DNA of 64,000 nucleotides, from assembly GCA_030537615.1 (NCBI GenBank), contig JAUNVP010000004.1:1-64000 (forward strand). Reading direction: 5' to 3'. Position numbers and translations under genes: made by a program. This DNA is from Actinomycetaceae bacterium (GTDB lineage Bacteria; Actinomycetota; Actinomycetes; Actinomycetales; Actinomycetaceae). Below the pieces are notes generated by a model. It did not search any database, was not told the DNA's origin, and saw only the letters and a program-made list of their open reading frames with translations. Shown here in pieces: positions 27,736 to 37,053 of this stretch; position 1 is the first letter of the stretch; each line of letters starts with the position of its first letter.

Positions 27736-27872
27736 TGATCTTCCCAGCACTTCGTTACCAAAAAGAATACTGACGTTCGACCTAGGTCCCGCCCCACAGA
27801 CTTGGTAAAGTCTTTGCCGTAGCAATAATTGGAGCTTATTCCCCATAAGTACAACGAGGTGCTATACCACGT

Positions 27873-30500
27873 ATGAATAATCTGACGACCACATCGTCCT
27901 CATCCAGCCCCACGCGAAAGCACCCATCTTTTATGCTTTCTATTTTCTTGGGCGGAGTTTTTTCAACGCTAATGCTAGCTGGTTGCTCCAGTAGCCAATC
28001 CGGTTCCGAAGCGCATATGGGAGGTGGCGAAGCCAACCTCACGCTTCCCGAAACCCTCCACACAGTCACCATCAACGGGGTGAGCGGACAATCGCTTCTA
28101 CTGATTGGCATGGCGATTTGCGTCGTCGGCCTCATCTTCGGAATGCTGACCTTCACGCAACTTCGGTCGCTACCGGTCCACAGCTCCATGCGAGACATTG
28201 CAGACCTCATCTACGAAACCTGTAAAGCGTATCTCGTCCGTCAAGGGTACTTCCTCATGCTGCTGTGGTTATTTATCACTGCGGTTATCCTCGTGTACTA
28301 CAAGGTTCTGGTCGGTTTTGGCTGGGGTAATGTTGCGATCATCGTCGCGTTCAGCTTGCTCGGCATGGGCGGATCATACTCGGTTGCCTGGTTTGGTATC
28401 CGCGTCAACACTTTTGCGAACGCCCGCACCGCCTACGCTTCACTGCGCGGCACCCCCTACCAGGTCCACCGCATTCCGTTGCGAGCGGGCATGTCGATTG
28501 GTATGGTGCTCATCTCCCTCGAGCTCCTGATGATGCTCATTATTCTTGCCTTCCTCCCCCTCGATATTGCCGGCCAATGCTTCATCGGCTTCGCCATCGG
28601 TGAATCCCTCGGTGCCTCGGCCCTGCGCATCGCCGGTGGTATCTTCACCAAGATCGCCGACATCGGCTCCGACCTGATGAAAATCGTCTTCAAGATTGAT
28701 GAGGACGATCCACGCAACCCCGGTGTTATTGCCGACTGTACCGGCGACAACGCGGGCGACTCGGTCGGCCCGTCAGCTGATGGATTCGAAACCTACGGCG
28801 TCACCGGCGTTGCCCTCGTAACCTTCATTCTCCTGGCCGTTCCGAACGACAATCCCACCTTGCAGGCTGTGCTACTAATCTGGATCTTCGTGGTTCGTGC
28901 AGCCATGATTCTCGCCGCCGCCGGAGCCTATGCGATCAACTCCGCATGGGTGAAGGCGAAGTGGGGCGATGCCAAACGCATGAACTTTGAAACGCCGCTG
29001 TCGACACTGGTCTGGCTCACTTCCGTAGTCTGCATTGTCGTTGTATTTGCCGTGACCTGGTTTGTGCTCGGCAATGTCTCCGGCGACATCATTCACACCT
29101 CGAATCTGTGGCTCAAACTTGCCGGAATCGTCACTTGCGGAACGGTGGCCGGGGCACTAATCCCCGAGTTGGTCAAGGTGTTTACCTCAACGAAAGCGCG
29201 CCATGTGCGCGAAACTGTCAAGTCCTCCCGTGAGGGCGGCCCATCGCTCAATATCCTCTCGGGTCTGGTCGCCGGTAACTTCTCCGCCTACTGGCTGGGC
29301 ATGACCATCGTTGGACTCATGGGCGGCGCCTACTTGCTCTCGCTCGGCGTGAACCCCGATGACATGAAGGCTCCCGCAGTCTTCGCGTTTGGTCTCGTGG
29401 CCTTTGGTTTCCTCGGCATGGGGCCGGTGACCATCGCGGTCGATTCCTACGGGCCCGTCACTGACAACGCTCAATCTGTCTACGAGTTGTCCCGCATTGA
29501 ATCGGTTTCCGGGGTGGAAGAGGACGTCAAGGCCGACCTCGGCATCGAACCCCAGTGGGCCCAAGCAAAGTTCATGCTCGAAGACAATGACGGCGCTGGT
29601 AATACCTTCAAGGCCACCGCGAAGCCGGTACTCATCGGCACGGCGGTTGTCGGTGCTACGACAATGATCTTCTCGATCATCATTGCTCTGACCGAGGGTC
29701 TCACCACCGGCCTCGAGAATCTTTCCCTCCTGCACTCACCGTTCCTACTCGGTCTCGTCACCGGCGGAGCAGTGATCTACTGGTTCTCCGGTGCCTCAAT
29801 CCAGGCGGTAACAACCGGCGCGAACCGCGCGGTTGCCTACATTAAGGAAAAGATCCACCTCGACGAGACTGCGGAACGCGCCTCGGTGGAAGATTCGCGC
29901 AAGATCGTCGATATTTGCACCCAATATGCCCAGCAGGGAATGCTGTATATCTTCCTTGCGGTCTTCTTCGGCACTCTCGCATTTGCGTTTGTCGAACCCT
30001 ATTTCTTCATCGGCTACCTCATCTCCATCGCCATTTTCGGCCTGTACCAAGCCATCTTTATGGCCAATGCCGGTGGTGCGTGGGATAACGCCAAGAAGGT
30101 CGTTGAAGTCGACCTCAATATGAAGGGCACTGCACTGCATGATGCCACCATCGTCGGAGACACGGTGGGCGATCCGTTCAAGGACACGTCCTCGGTCGCT
30201 CTTAACCCAATTATCAAATTCACCACCCTATTCGGCCTTCTCGCGGTTGAGCTGGCGGTGAACTTGACCCATCAAGGGATGGGAGTACTCGTCCACATCC
30301 TCGCCGCGGCCTTCTTCCTTGTTTCGGTATTCTTCGTCTACCAGTCGTTCTATGCGATGCGGATTCGCACCGAATCAACCGATGTTGATCTCGACGAGGA
30401 ACCTGCTTACGAAATGGACGGCCGATACTTCCCCTCTGACCCCACCCCCATCCACGCCCCACACACTGATGGCAATGACGCCAAGGAGGTCCAGCGATGA
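27873..30500 (+). CDS. hppA: Membrane-bound proton-pumping pyrophosphatase
   Basis: An 875-residue membrane pyrophosphatase with about sixteen spans that couples pyrophosphate hydrolysis to ion pumping. The catalytic segment is DEDDPRNPGVIAD then GDNAGDSVGPSADGFETYG, and a second metal-binding segment reads GDTVGDPFKDTS. The lysine in GNTFKA is at the position that marks potassium-independent proton pumps. Unusually, the N-terminus carries a lipobox-like LMLAGC with Cys38 before the first core span, resembling a lipoprotein signal. A weak promoter TTGGTA-N16-AATAAT lies upstream at 27802-27829. It overlaps the next gene by four bases. Confidence 0.92.
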   Translation: MNNLTTTSSSSSPTRKHPSFMLSIFLGGVFSTLMLAGCSSSQSGSEAHMGGGEANLTLPETLHTVTINGVSGQSLLLIGMAICVVGLIFGMLTFTQLRSLPVHSSMRDIADLIYETCKAYLVRQGYFLMLLWLFITAVILVYYKVLVGFGWGNVAIIVAFSLLGMGGSYSVAWFGIRVNTFANARTAYASLRGTPYQVHRIPLRAGMSIGMVLISLELLMMLIILAFLPLDIAGQCFIGFAIGESLGASALRIAGGIFTKIADIGSDLMKIVFKIDEDDPRNPGVIADCTGDNAGDSVGPSADGFETYGVTGVALVTFILLAVPNDNPTLQAVLLIWIFVVRAAMILAAAGAYAINSAWVKAKWGDAKRMNFETPLSTLVWLTSVVCIVVVFAVTWFVLGNVSGDIIHTSNLWLKLAGIVTCGTVAGALIPELVKVFTSTKARHVRETVKSSREGGPSLNILSGLVAGNFSAYWLGMTIVGLMGGAYLLSLGVNPDDMKAPAVFAFGLVAFGFLGMGPVTIAVDSYGPVTDNAQSVYELSRIESVSGVEEDVKADLGIEPQWAQAKFMLEDNDGAGNTFKATAKPVLIGTAVVGATTMIFSIIIALTEGLTTGLENLSLLHSPFLLGLVTGGAVIYWFSGASIQAVTTGANRAVAYIKEKIHLDETAERASVEDSRKIVDICTQYAQQGMLYIFLAVFFGTLAFAFVEPYFFIGYLISIAIFGLYQAIFMANAGGAWDNAKKVVEVDLNMKGTALHDATIVGDTVGDPFKDTSSVALNPIIKFTTLFGLLAVELAVNLTHQGMGVLVHILAAAFFLVSVFFVYQSFYAMRIRTESTDVDLDEEPAYEMDGRYFPSDPTPIHAPHTDGNDAKEVQR

Positions 30501-31555
30501 GAATTGCAGTTAAATGGGATGAAGCCCTCGTCGATGCAGACGGTAACGTAGCCGGACATGAGGCCGGGGATACACTTGTCCGCCGTATTCTCAGAATTTT
30601 TCCGAATTCGATTCTCGTCGGCCCCGCTCCCCGCCGAGGCAATGGATTCGATGTCATACCGATCGAATTCCTCGATCCAGCCGAAACAGTCGTCATCAAT
30701 ATGGATGTCGTCGACTCACCGCGCGTATGGTACAAGATGTACAAGGACGGCGGCCCCGAACCGAAGATCATGAACTTCCTGTGGTGGCCGGCCAGGCGGA
30801 TCACTAGCGAAATCGGCGTCTCGCTCATGGCTTTGTCCTGCGCGGTATTCCCCACGTTCGCTAACTCCGAGCGCACAGCTACAGAAGTACGTGAGTTGGT
30901 ATCGAAGTGGACCGTGCAAAACTTGTCACAGCGCGCCAAACTCGGTTGGGTGAATCTCGGGTTCCGGCTTGCTCACGTCATGGAGCGGGTTGAACCTGAG
31001 CTACCGGTCGTCCTCTACCCCGCGATTTACCTCTCGTCACGCAAACGCCCCGAGTTATTTGCCGAAGTGGTTGAGTGGGTCCATAAGCAAACCCCGATGC
31101 GGGTGGAAATGCGGCTTCACGAATCGCACTTAGTTTCTGAAAAGGCGATGCGTTTTTCGCGCAAAGACTGGATCTGGGTGGGGCCGCTGACAGCATCGCG
31201 CAAGAGTTATTGGGAGGCCCTTGCTCACACCACCGCATTCTTGGCGACAGCCGACGAAGAATCGTACGGCATCGCCTATGTCGAGGCGCTCGGTGCGGGA
31301 GTTATCGGTATCTTCCCCGACTTGCCGTGGGCGCGGGCACTCGTTCCCGAAAAATACCCCTACTTCTACTCCAATGCTGAGGAAGCCAAACGGATGTTGC
31401 TTCGAGCGGTTACCGAGCCCGACGCATGTCGTGCAGAACTTGAAGACTGTGTCGAGGGCTCCTTGTCTGAATGGATCGGTGACCATCATTCAGATGATGC
31501 TTTCGACGCTGCCCTTATTGACCACGTCACGAAGTGGTTCGGTCGGATCGGCTGA
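30497..31555 (+). CDS. Putative GT-B type glycosyltransferase
   Basis: This 352-residue soluble protein starts inside the pyrophosphatase stop codon (ATGA). The C-terminal half contains VGPLTASRKSYWEALAHTTA, then ATADEESYGIAYVEALGAG, which resembles the nucleotide-sugar-binding domain of GT4-type glycosyltransferases, where the E-x7-E motif is E(SYGIAYVE). The N-terminal half is less conserved. Coupling to a membrane pyrophosphatase is suggestive, because sugar-nucleotide synthesis releases pyrophosphate, but no acceptor is known. The exact family is uncertain. Confidence 0.55.
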   Translation: MRIAVKWDEALVDADGNVAGHEAGDTLVRRILRIFPNSILVGPAPRRGNGFDVIPIEFLDPAETVVINMDVVDSPRVWYKMYKDGGPEPKIMNFLWWPARRITSEIGVSLMALSCAVFPTFANSERTATEVRELVSKWTVQNLSQRAKLGWVNLGFRLAHVMERVEPELPVVLYPAIYLSSRKRPELFAEVVEWVHKQTPMRVEMRLHESHLVSEKAMRFSRKDWIWVGPLTASRKSYWEALAHTTAFLATADEESYGIAYVEALGAGVIGIFPDLPWARALVPEKYPYFYSNAEEAKRMLLRAVTEPDACRAELEDCVEGSLSEWIGDHHSDDAFDAALIDHVTKWFGRIG

Positions 31556-31565
31556 CACTATTTTT

Positions 31566-31598
31566 GAAGGGCCGGGTGAGCAGCTCACCCGGCCCTTC
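31566..31598 (+). terminator. Strong hairpin after the glycosyltransferase gene
   Basis: A perfect 15-bp stem, GAAGGGCCGGGTGAG (31566-31580) and its complement (31584-31598), closes a 3-nt loop 11 bases after the stop codon. No T-run follows, as is common for actinobacterial terminators. It fits termination of the hppA operon. Confidence 0.75.
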
Positions 31599-31713
31599 AT
31601 GCATGTCATAAACAGTTCATACGATGATTGACATCAGCTTTCAGTCGCAACTTAAAAAGAGGCTGGCACACGTTCGAAAGAGCGGGACAGGACCGCGAGA
31701 TTCTCGCCCCGTG

Positions 31714-31756
31714 AATAGTTGTGTCCCCTACCGTGCTCGGAGGGGACACAACTATT
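31714..31756 (-). terminator. Long hairpin downstream of the sugar ABC operon
   Basis: A perfect 15-bp stem (AATAGTTGTGTCCCC at 31714-31728 with its complement at 31742-31756) extends by one further pair and a short inner stem in the loop. It lies 35 bases after the stop of the last permease gene on the complement strand, so it probably ends that operon and may work in both directions. A smaller GCGAGA-CTCGC hairpin stands beside it. Confidence 0.65.
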
Positions 31757-31790
31757 ACACTCCGATCACACTGCATTCGGTGACAACCGG

Positions 31791-32639
31791 TTACTTAATG
31801 CCGGTCATGGTAATACCTTGAACGATGTGACGTTGGGTAAGGACGAATAGCGTACACACCGGGATAAACAGCATGAGCGAGCCCATAGCGGTCAAATTCC
31901 ACAGCGTGAAGCTTTCGCGGTTGAACAATGAAAGTCCAATGGTGATCGTACGCATTGCATCCGTTTGCGTCACAATCAAAGGCCACAGGAATTCATTCAT
32001 CTGGAAAACGAATGTGAAAAGCCCAAGAACTGTGAGCGCCGGTTTTGTCTGAGGGAGAACGATTGAACGGAAAATCCTAAATTCGCTCGCACCATCGACA
32101 CGACCTGCTTCCAGCAATGAATCCGGAATAGATGAGATGAACTGCCGCATCAAGAAGATGGAAAACGCACTCATTAAAAATGGGGTAACCAAGCCTTGAT
32201 ACGTGTCCAACCACCCGATGTTTGAAAACCAGACGTAGAGCGGAATCATACGCACGAAGAATGGGATCATCATCGTTGAGAGGACGAGGGCGAACAGAAC
32301 ATTTCGTCCTGGGAATCGGAACTTCGCAAACGCGTAAGCAACAATTGGCGCAAAGAGCAGGTGAGAGATGGTAATGAGACCTGCCACGAGGACAGAGTTA
32401 AGGAAAAACCGTCCAAAAGGCGCGGCCTCAAATAGTCGCCCGATGTTCTGCCATTGCCACACTTCCGGAAGCAGAACAGCTCGACCTCCGGCTACCTCGC
32501 CATCGGACTGGAATGCAAGAGAAACCATGTAGACGAGCGGTGCCACCGCAATCAGTGCGGCGATGAATACGAGAATCAAAGAGACAATACGTGCGCCCGG
32601 AAAAAGCTCTTCGCGTAGCTTTGGATTAGTCACACTCAT
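31791..32639 (-). CDS. Carbohydrate ABC transporter permease (MalG-like)
   Basis: A 282-residue inner-membrane permease with six spans. The EAA loop is visible as EAGRVDGASEFRIFRSIVLPQ, which contacts the ATPase. This is the second of two permeases in a CUT1-type sugar importer, overlapping the MalF-like gene by four bases. No ATPase gene is nearby; actinobacterial CUT1 systems often share a single MsiK-type ATPase encoded elsewhere. The sugar cannot be named, and no glycosidase lies beside the operon. Confidence 0.9.
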   Translation of the reverse strand: MSVTNPKLREELFPGARIVSLILVFIAALIAVAPLVYMVSLAFQSDGEVAGGRAVLLPEVWQWQNIGRLFEAAPFGRFFLNSVLVAGLITISHLLFAPIVAYAFAKFRFPGRNVLFALVLSTMMIPFFVRMIPLYVWFSNIGWLDTYQGLVTPFLMSAFSIFLMRQFISSIPDSLLEAGRVDGASEFRIFRSIVLPQTKPALTVLGLFTFVFQMNEFLWPLIVTQTDAMRTITIGLSLFNRESFTLWNLTAMGSLMLFIPVCTLFVLTQRHIVQGITMTGIK

Positions 32640-33556
32640 CCGAATGCCTCCTTCTTCTGTCCGACCTTGATCTGAACGAATGACAGAGCGATGATGACGA
32701 CGAGAAGTACAAACGACATCGCCGAAGCGTAGCCGAGGTTTCCACTGATAAATGTCTCCTGGTACACCTGGTAAACGTACAGTGATGTCGCGTTACCCGG
32801 GCCGCCGTTAGTCACGATGTAGGGCAAGCCGAATTGCTGCAACGAGCTAATCATTCCCACGAGGACAACGAACATGGTTGTCGGAGCAAGGGTGGGCAAG
32901 GTGATGGACCAAAACTGCCGCCAGGGAGATGCCCCGTCTAGACGAGCGGCCTCGTATAACTGTTGATCCACGCCCTGCAGTCCCGCCAGGAAAAGTAGCA
33001 TAATATAGCCCGACTCTTGCCACACGGTGATACCGATAAGAGTTGCGAGCGGGTGCTCGGTCAACCAGTGTTGTTGCGGCAGTCCTATATCCCCAAGAAC
33101 AGAATTCAGAATGCCCACATTGGGATCTAAGATATTGCGCCACATGAGACCAACAATGGCGATCGAGGTCATGTACGGCGTCAAGATCATAGTCCGCACG
33201 ATCGTGCGGCCTTTAAAGTTCTGATTCAAAATCAGGGCCAAGATGAGCCCGATCACCGTTGAGATGACCAAAGAACCCAAGGCGTAGATGACAGTGATCT
33301 TAAACGAGTGCCGAACTACCGGATCCTTCAAAATGTTGGCGTAGTTCTTAGCACCAACGGGCTGAAGCTCCCGGAATCCCTCGGTGAATGAAAGCTGAAA
33401 CTCTTGGATGATCGGCCAAAAGAAGAACAAGCTGAAGTAAATGATCGCCGGGGAGAGAAACAGGTAGGGAACGGCCAGTTTCCGAATTCTGTGCCAGTTA
33501 ACCCCACCTGTTCGTCTCTGTCTTCTTTCAACCGTAGGTGCGGTTGATTGCGACAT
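32636..33556 (-). CDS. Carbohydrate ABC transporter permease (MalF-like)
   Basis: A 306-residue permease with six spans, an N-terminal Arg-rich cytoplasmic stretch, and the EAA loop EAARLDGASPWRQFWSITLP near residue 210. It forms the channel together with the MalG-like protein. It begins two bases after the binding-protein stop codon and overlaps the MalG-like gene, so the three form one operon beneath the LacI-type regulator. Confidence 0.9.
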   Translation of the reverse strand: MSQSTAPTVERRQRRTGGVNWHRIRKLAVPYLFLSPAIIYFSLFFFWPIIQEFQLSFTEGFRELQPVGAKNYANILKDPVVRHSFKITVIYALGSLVISTVIGLILALILNQNFKGRTIVRTMILTPYMTSIAIVGLMWRNILDPNVGILNSVLGDIGLPQQHWLTEHPLATLIGITVWQESGYIMLLFLAGLQGVDQQLYEAARLDGASPWRQFWSITLPTLAPTTMFVVLVGMISSLQQFGLPYIVTNGGPGNATSLYVYQVYQETFISGNLGYASAMSFVLLVVIIALSFVQIKVGQKKEAFG

Positions 33557-33558
33557 GT

Positions 33559-34911
33559 TTACTCCACGTACTGGGCGACAAGTTCGTTGAAGGCATTGAC
33601 ATGAGTCGCCGGGTCTTCACCGTTGAGAATAATGTTCTCGTAGGCAGCCTTGTGCGCTTCGCCGATCTTCGCGATGTTCATATTGTTAAAGAACACTCGG
33701 TCGAGTGAATCCGCGATTTGACGGGCTTCCGCAACCGTAGTCAGTATCGGGTCATTCTTCACCGTGTCAGATTCAGCCCAGCTCTTGCGCGAGCACGCCA
33801 TTCCCGTAGTCTTAGTAAGATCCTCTTGAACTTCGGGGGCGGTGAGTGCCTTGATGAGTTCGAAGGCGAGCTCCGCGTTCTGCGACTTAGCCGGGATCAT
33901 GAGGCCGGATCCAGCAATGTTTGTCTTGTGTTCGTTGTGCTTCAGCGGCATACCGACAGCGAGGGGGAAGTCGGGGTTCTCCGTCCGAATCGCACCGATG
34001 TCCCACGGGCCAGTAATAATAAGTCCCGCACGGTTAGTGGTAAACAGTTTGCGAGGGGCCGAATACTCGTTAGATGCGACCGGCACCGGTGCGAGCTTGT
34101 GCTTGTAGATGATGTCCTGTTGCGCCGTGTAAGCTTCGATAGCCGCATCCACCGGAGCCAAGACGGCTTCAGGATCCTCGTGGAACTTGACGCCGTTTTG
34201 TAACAGCCACGGGTGTCCGTAGGAGTTGTCGTTGTTGAGGGCGCATCCATATTCCACACCGCTATCTTGGATAGCTTTAGCAACATCAACGAACTCTTCC
34301 CACGTGGTCGGCATTGTCACACCGGCGCTATCGAGCATGTCTTGGTTGGCAAAAATAAGGCCACCCATGGTGACATGGAGCGGAACGGCATAGGTAACAC
34401 CATTTTCACTTCGCACGTCGATACCAGCTTCGACAAACTCATCTAGGAAGCTTGTATCGCCCTTAAGGAAGTCGTTGATGGGCAGAACATCGCCGCTGGT
34501 TCCGAAGCGAACGGCCCAGAATCCACCCGGTTCTTCGATAAGGTCAGCCGGCTGGCCAGAGAGGAAGTCAGCGGTGATCTTTTGCTGTAGATCGCCCCAC
34601 TGGAAGGTTTGAATAGTCACCTTGATATCGTGTTCTTTTTCAAACTCAGCAATGGCATTCTTGTAGGTATCCCAGTCGTGACCCGCGGACAGATGAAGCA
34701 CTAGTTCTTTGCCGGTCCGCTCTCCTTCGATACCGAGAGTACCGCCGGTGTCCTTGCTGTCCTTGGTGTCTTTCTCGCCAACACCCGAAGGACCGCAGCC
34801 TGCGAGCGTTGCTGCACCAAGAAGTGATGCGCCTAGTAGAACTGAGCGCCTGGAAACCGGCGTTGCGTTCATCAAACACGCCAGCGGATTCGATGATTTT
34901 TGGATACTCAT
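33559..34911 (-). CDS. Carbohydrate ABC transporter substrate-binding lipoprotein
   Basis: A 450-residue extracellular solute-binding protein of the family-1 (maltose-type) class. The signal region SRRSVLLGASLLGAATLAGC has both a twin-arginine look and a lipobox ending at Cys39, so it is probably a membrane-anchored lipoprotein, possibly Tat-exported. The mature part contains WGDLQQKITADFLSGQ and GGFWAVRF, usual for sugar-binding proteins. GGAG stands six bases before ATG 34911. The ligand is not apparent; maltodextrins, other oligosaccharides or glycerol phosphates are all possible for the family. Confidence 0.88.
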   Translation of the reverse strand: MSIQKSSNPLACLMNATPVSRRSVLLGASLLGAATLAGCGPSGVGEKDTKDSKDTGGTLGIEGERTGKELVLHLSAGHDWDTYKNAIAEFEKEHDIKVTIQTFQWGDLQQKITADFLSGQPADLIEEPGGFWAVRFGTSGDVLPINDFLKGDTSFLDEFVEAGIDVRSENGVTYAVPLHVTMGGLIFANQDMLDSAGVTMPTTWEEFVDVAKAIQDSGVEYGCALNNDNSYGHPWLLQNGVKFHEDPEAVLAPVDAAIEAYTAQQDIIYKHKLAPVPVASNEYSAPRKLFTTNRAGLIITGPWDIGAIRTENPDFPLAVGMPLKHNEHKTNIAGSGLMIPAKSQNAELAFELIKALTAPEVQEDLTKTTGMACSRKSWAESDTVKNDPILTTVAEARQIADSLDRVFFNNMNIAKIGEAHKAAYENIILNGEDPATHVNAFNELVAQYVE

Positions 34912-34953
34912 TGTTGCTCCTTTTTGAGGTTTGAGTCGGCCCTGATTATGCAG

Positions 34954-35967
34954 TTAGAACCGGGTAGTCTGGCGGGAAAAGACTTCCCATTGAATGGTGA
35001 GAGGGAACGGATCAGAGGGAGCGCCGGTGAGGCGGTTCCAGAAATGCGCAAGTATTAAGTCAATCTGTTCTTCTTTCATTCCAACCGTCGTTAATTGGGG
35101 GGAGAATTGGACGGACTCTGCGGAGTTTCCAGAACCCACAACACTTAGTTGTTCGGGGATTTGAATTCCGCAATGTTCCGCACCGAGAACCGTACCGATC
35201 GCCACTCGGTCCGACGAGCAGTAAACCGCGTCGGGTATCTCGTGCGCTGTCTGTAGTACTCGAGTTGCTTCCCGAGCCGCATCTTGGATAGATGCATTGC
35301 AATGGAACAAGATTGTGGGCTCGTTTCCAAATGATCGCTGCGTTTCAGCGAAAACTCTCCACCGATACTCATTTCGCACATCCGCAAGACTCGAATGCTG
35401 TCCCACGAAAGCAATACGTTTTCGCCCGCTACGAATTAAACGAGCAATGACATCCGCAATAGCAGAGCGTTCGTCTACATCAACGACTCCGTAATGCGCG
35501 AGAGACTGATCACCGGACAATGAAACCGTGGGAATCGGCGGCTCGGGTAAGCTGCGGCACAGCTCGACAGTCTGGTCGAAATCGCAGGCGAGTAATGCGC
35601 CGTCACAGCATCCTGAGCGAAGAAGGTCTGGAAATGTGTCATTGTGTGCTCGCGCCAACGGCACGGATATGAGTAAGTATCCTCGCTCTTTGAAATAGTT
35701 GAACGCCCGCAGTTGGAGTTTTTCAACGAACCGATCAATGGGGGGTGTATACAGTAACGCGATCGTGTGCGTCTTCCCGCTACTCAAAGAACGAGCAGCG
35801 CGGTTACGCACGTACCCTAAACGGTTCGCAGTTTCTATAACGCGTTGGCGTGTGTCTTCACTAAACTTCTGCGCATGCTTCGAATCAGCGAGAACATACG
35901 ACACGGTTGAAATTGATACTCCACATTCTCGAGCAACATCGCTCAACTGGACGCTTCTTTGTGTCAC
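34954..35967 (-). CDS. LacI-family transcriptional regulator
   Basis: A 337-residue repressor with the LacI helix-turn-helix (VQLSDVARECGVSISTVSYV) at residues 6-25, the minor-groove hinge helix RNRAARSLSSGKT, and a sugar-binding core ending in the C-terminal domain. It is upstream of the binding-protein gene on the same strand with a 42-bp gap and probably controls the transporter. An operator-like palindrome, 31 bp upstream of its own start, suggests autoregulation. The inducer is presumably the transported sugar. Confidence 0.9.
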   Translation of the reverse strand: MTQRSVQLSDVARECGVSISTVSYVLADSKHAQKFSEDTRQRVIETANRLGYVRNRAARSLSSGKTHTIALLYTPPIDRFVEKLQLRAFNYFKERGYLLISVPLARAHNDTFPDLLRSGCCDGALLACDFDQTVELCRSLPEPPIPTVSLSGDQSLAHYGVVDVDERSAIADVIARLIRSGRKRIAFVGQHSSLADVRNEYRWRVFAETQRSFGNEPTILFHCNASIQDAAREATRVLQTAHEIPDAVYCSSDRVAIGTVLGAEHCGIQIPEQLSVVGSGNSAESVQFSPQLTTVGMKEEQIDLILAHFWNRLTGAPSDPFPLTIQWEVFSRQTTRF

Positions 35968-35997
35968 GGTTTCAATTTAGTCACACGACATTGCACA

Positions 35998-36013
35998 GGT
36001 CAAGCGTTTGACC
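35998..36013 (-). promoter_or_regulatory. LacI-type operator
   Basis: GGTCAAGCGTTTGACC is an imperfect palindrome with six matching outer pairs and the central CG typical of LacI-family operators. It begins 31 bp upstream of the regulator's start codon, where binding would block its promoter. The match to this particular regulator is inferred from position. Confidence 0.6.
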
Positions 36014-36087
36014 ATATCGTTACATAACCGTATTCAGAGCAGATTACACGGGGGATCGTGCGGTTTAACACCTGTCAGGGGAAGGAG

Positions 36088-37053
36088 CTACAACCACTGA
36101 CCGAGTTCAATCAAAGCCTCAACTCCGGTGGGTTCCCCGGCCAGCAGAGGAATCTGCGCGAGAGGAATCGCGTCAAGGCGATCGCAAAGTTGCTCGATAT
36201 ACTTGCTTTCACGCTCATGGCGAGCGTCGAAGACTTCTCCACCCCCGGCGGGGGTACGCCGATTGATAACTGCCGCCCCAACTGCAATCGACATTCCAAT
36301 TAACTCGTGCGCGAAATCAATCGTTTCCAATACCGGCATTCGCTCTGCCGTCAATGCGAGAACAAAAGCCGTCGTTTCAGCATCGGTCAACAGCGACCGG
36401 AAATCCTCAAACAGTGACTGCCGAGCCTCGAGGACCGCAGCAATCTGATCGTCACGGGAGGTATCTCGTTCTTCTTGCCCCAGGGCCGTCGCAATATCGG
36501 CGAACTCCCGCGCACGCTTGCGCCTTGTTAAAAGTGCCGAACTGTATGTGCTCATCATTTCTGGCATATGCATGAGCCGAGCTGTATGTCCTGTCGGAGC
36601 AGTGTCAAAAACAATGAGGTCGAAGCCTGCTCGCCCATTGACACATAGGTCGGCAATTTTCTCAGATAGTGCTGACTCATGAGTACCGGGTGCGTGTCGG
36701 ACAAGATGGATGTATTGATCGACTTGGCGATGCATCGACTCAGACACAAAAGACCGCAGGGTGGCGGCCACACGATCGAGATGGTCAGTCGCGAGTGCCT
36801 CCGCATCAAGCTCGAGGCCGACTACTTCTCCAACCGTCTGATCAGCCCATAGCGTTACTGGCTTTGTCCCCACGGGCTGTTGCCACAGGTGGCCGAGATT
36901 ATGCGCCGGATCAGTTGACACGACGAGAACCCGTGCCCCCTCACGAGCGACAGATAGCGCCGTTGCCGATGCTAATGTCGTTTTCCCCACTCCCCCTTTT
37001 CCGGAGAAGAACAGGATCTTTCGTGAATGTGCAAGGTCGCGCAGAACGGGCAT
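36088..37053 (-). CDS. ArsA-family ATPase
   Basis: A 321-residue P-loop ATPase of the ArsA/GET3 group: KGGVGKTT at residues 19-26, STDPAHNL, and DTAPTGHTARLM. These are the deviant Walker A, switch I and switch II of the family. No arsenic genes are adjacent; instead it sits with a cory-CC-star protein and CstA. The start is ATG 37053, which overlaps the stop of the preceding gene (TAATG). ArsA-like proteins can deliver membrane proteins or metalloids, so the role is open. A client targeted to the membrane is a reasonable guess. Confidence 0.85.
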   Translation of the reverse strand: MPVLRDLAHSRKILFFSGKGGVGKTTLASATALSVAREGARVLVVSTDPAHNLGHLWQQPVGTKPVTLWADQTVGEVVGLELDAEALATDHLDRVAATLRSFVSESMHRQVDQYIHLVRHAPGTHESALSEKIADLCVNGRAGFDLIVFDTAPTGHTARLMHMPEMMSTYSSALLTRRKRAREFADIATALGQEERDTSRDDQIAAVLEARQSLFEDFRSLLTDAETTAFVLALTAERMPVLETIDFAHELIGMSIAVGAAVINRRTPAGGGEVFDARHERESKYIEQLCDRLDAIPLAQIPLLAGEPTGVEALIELGQWL

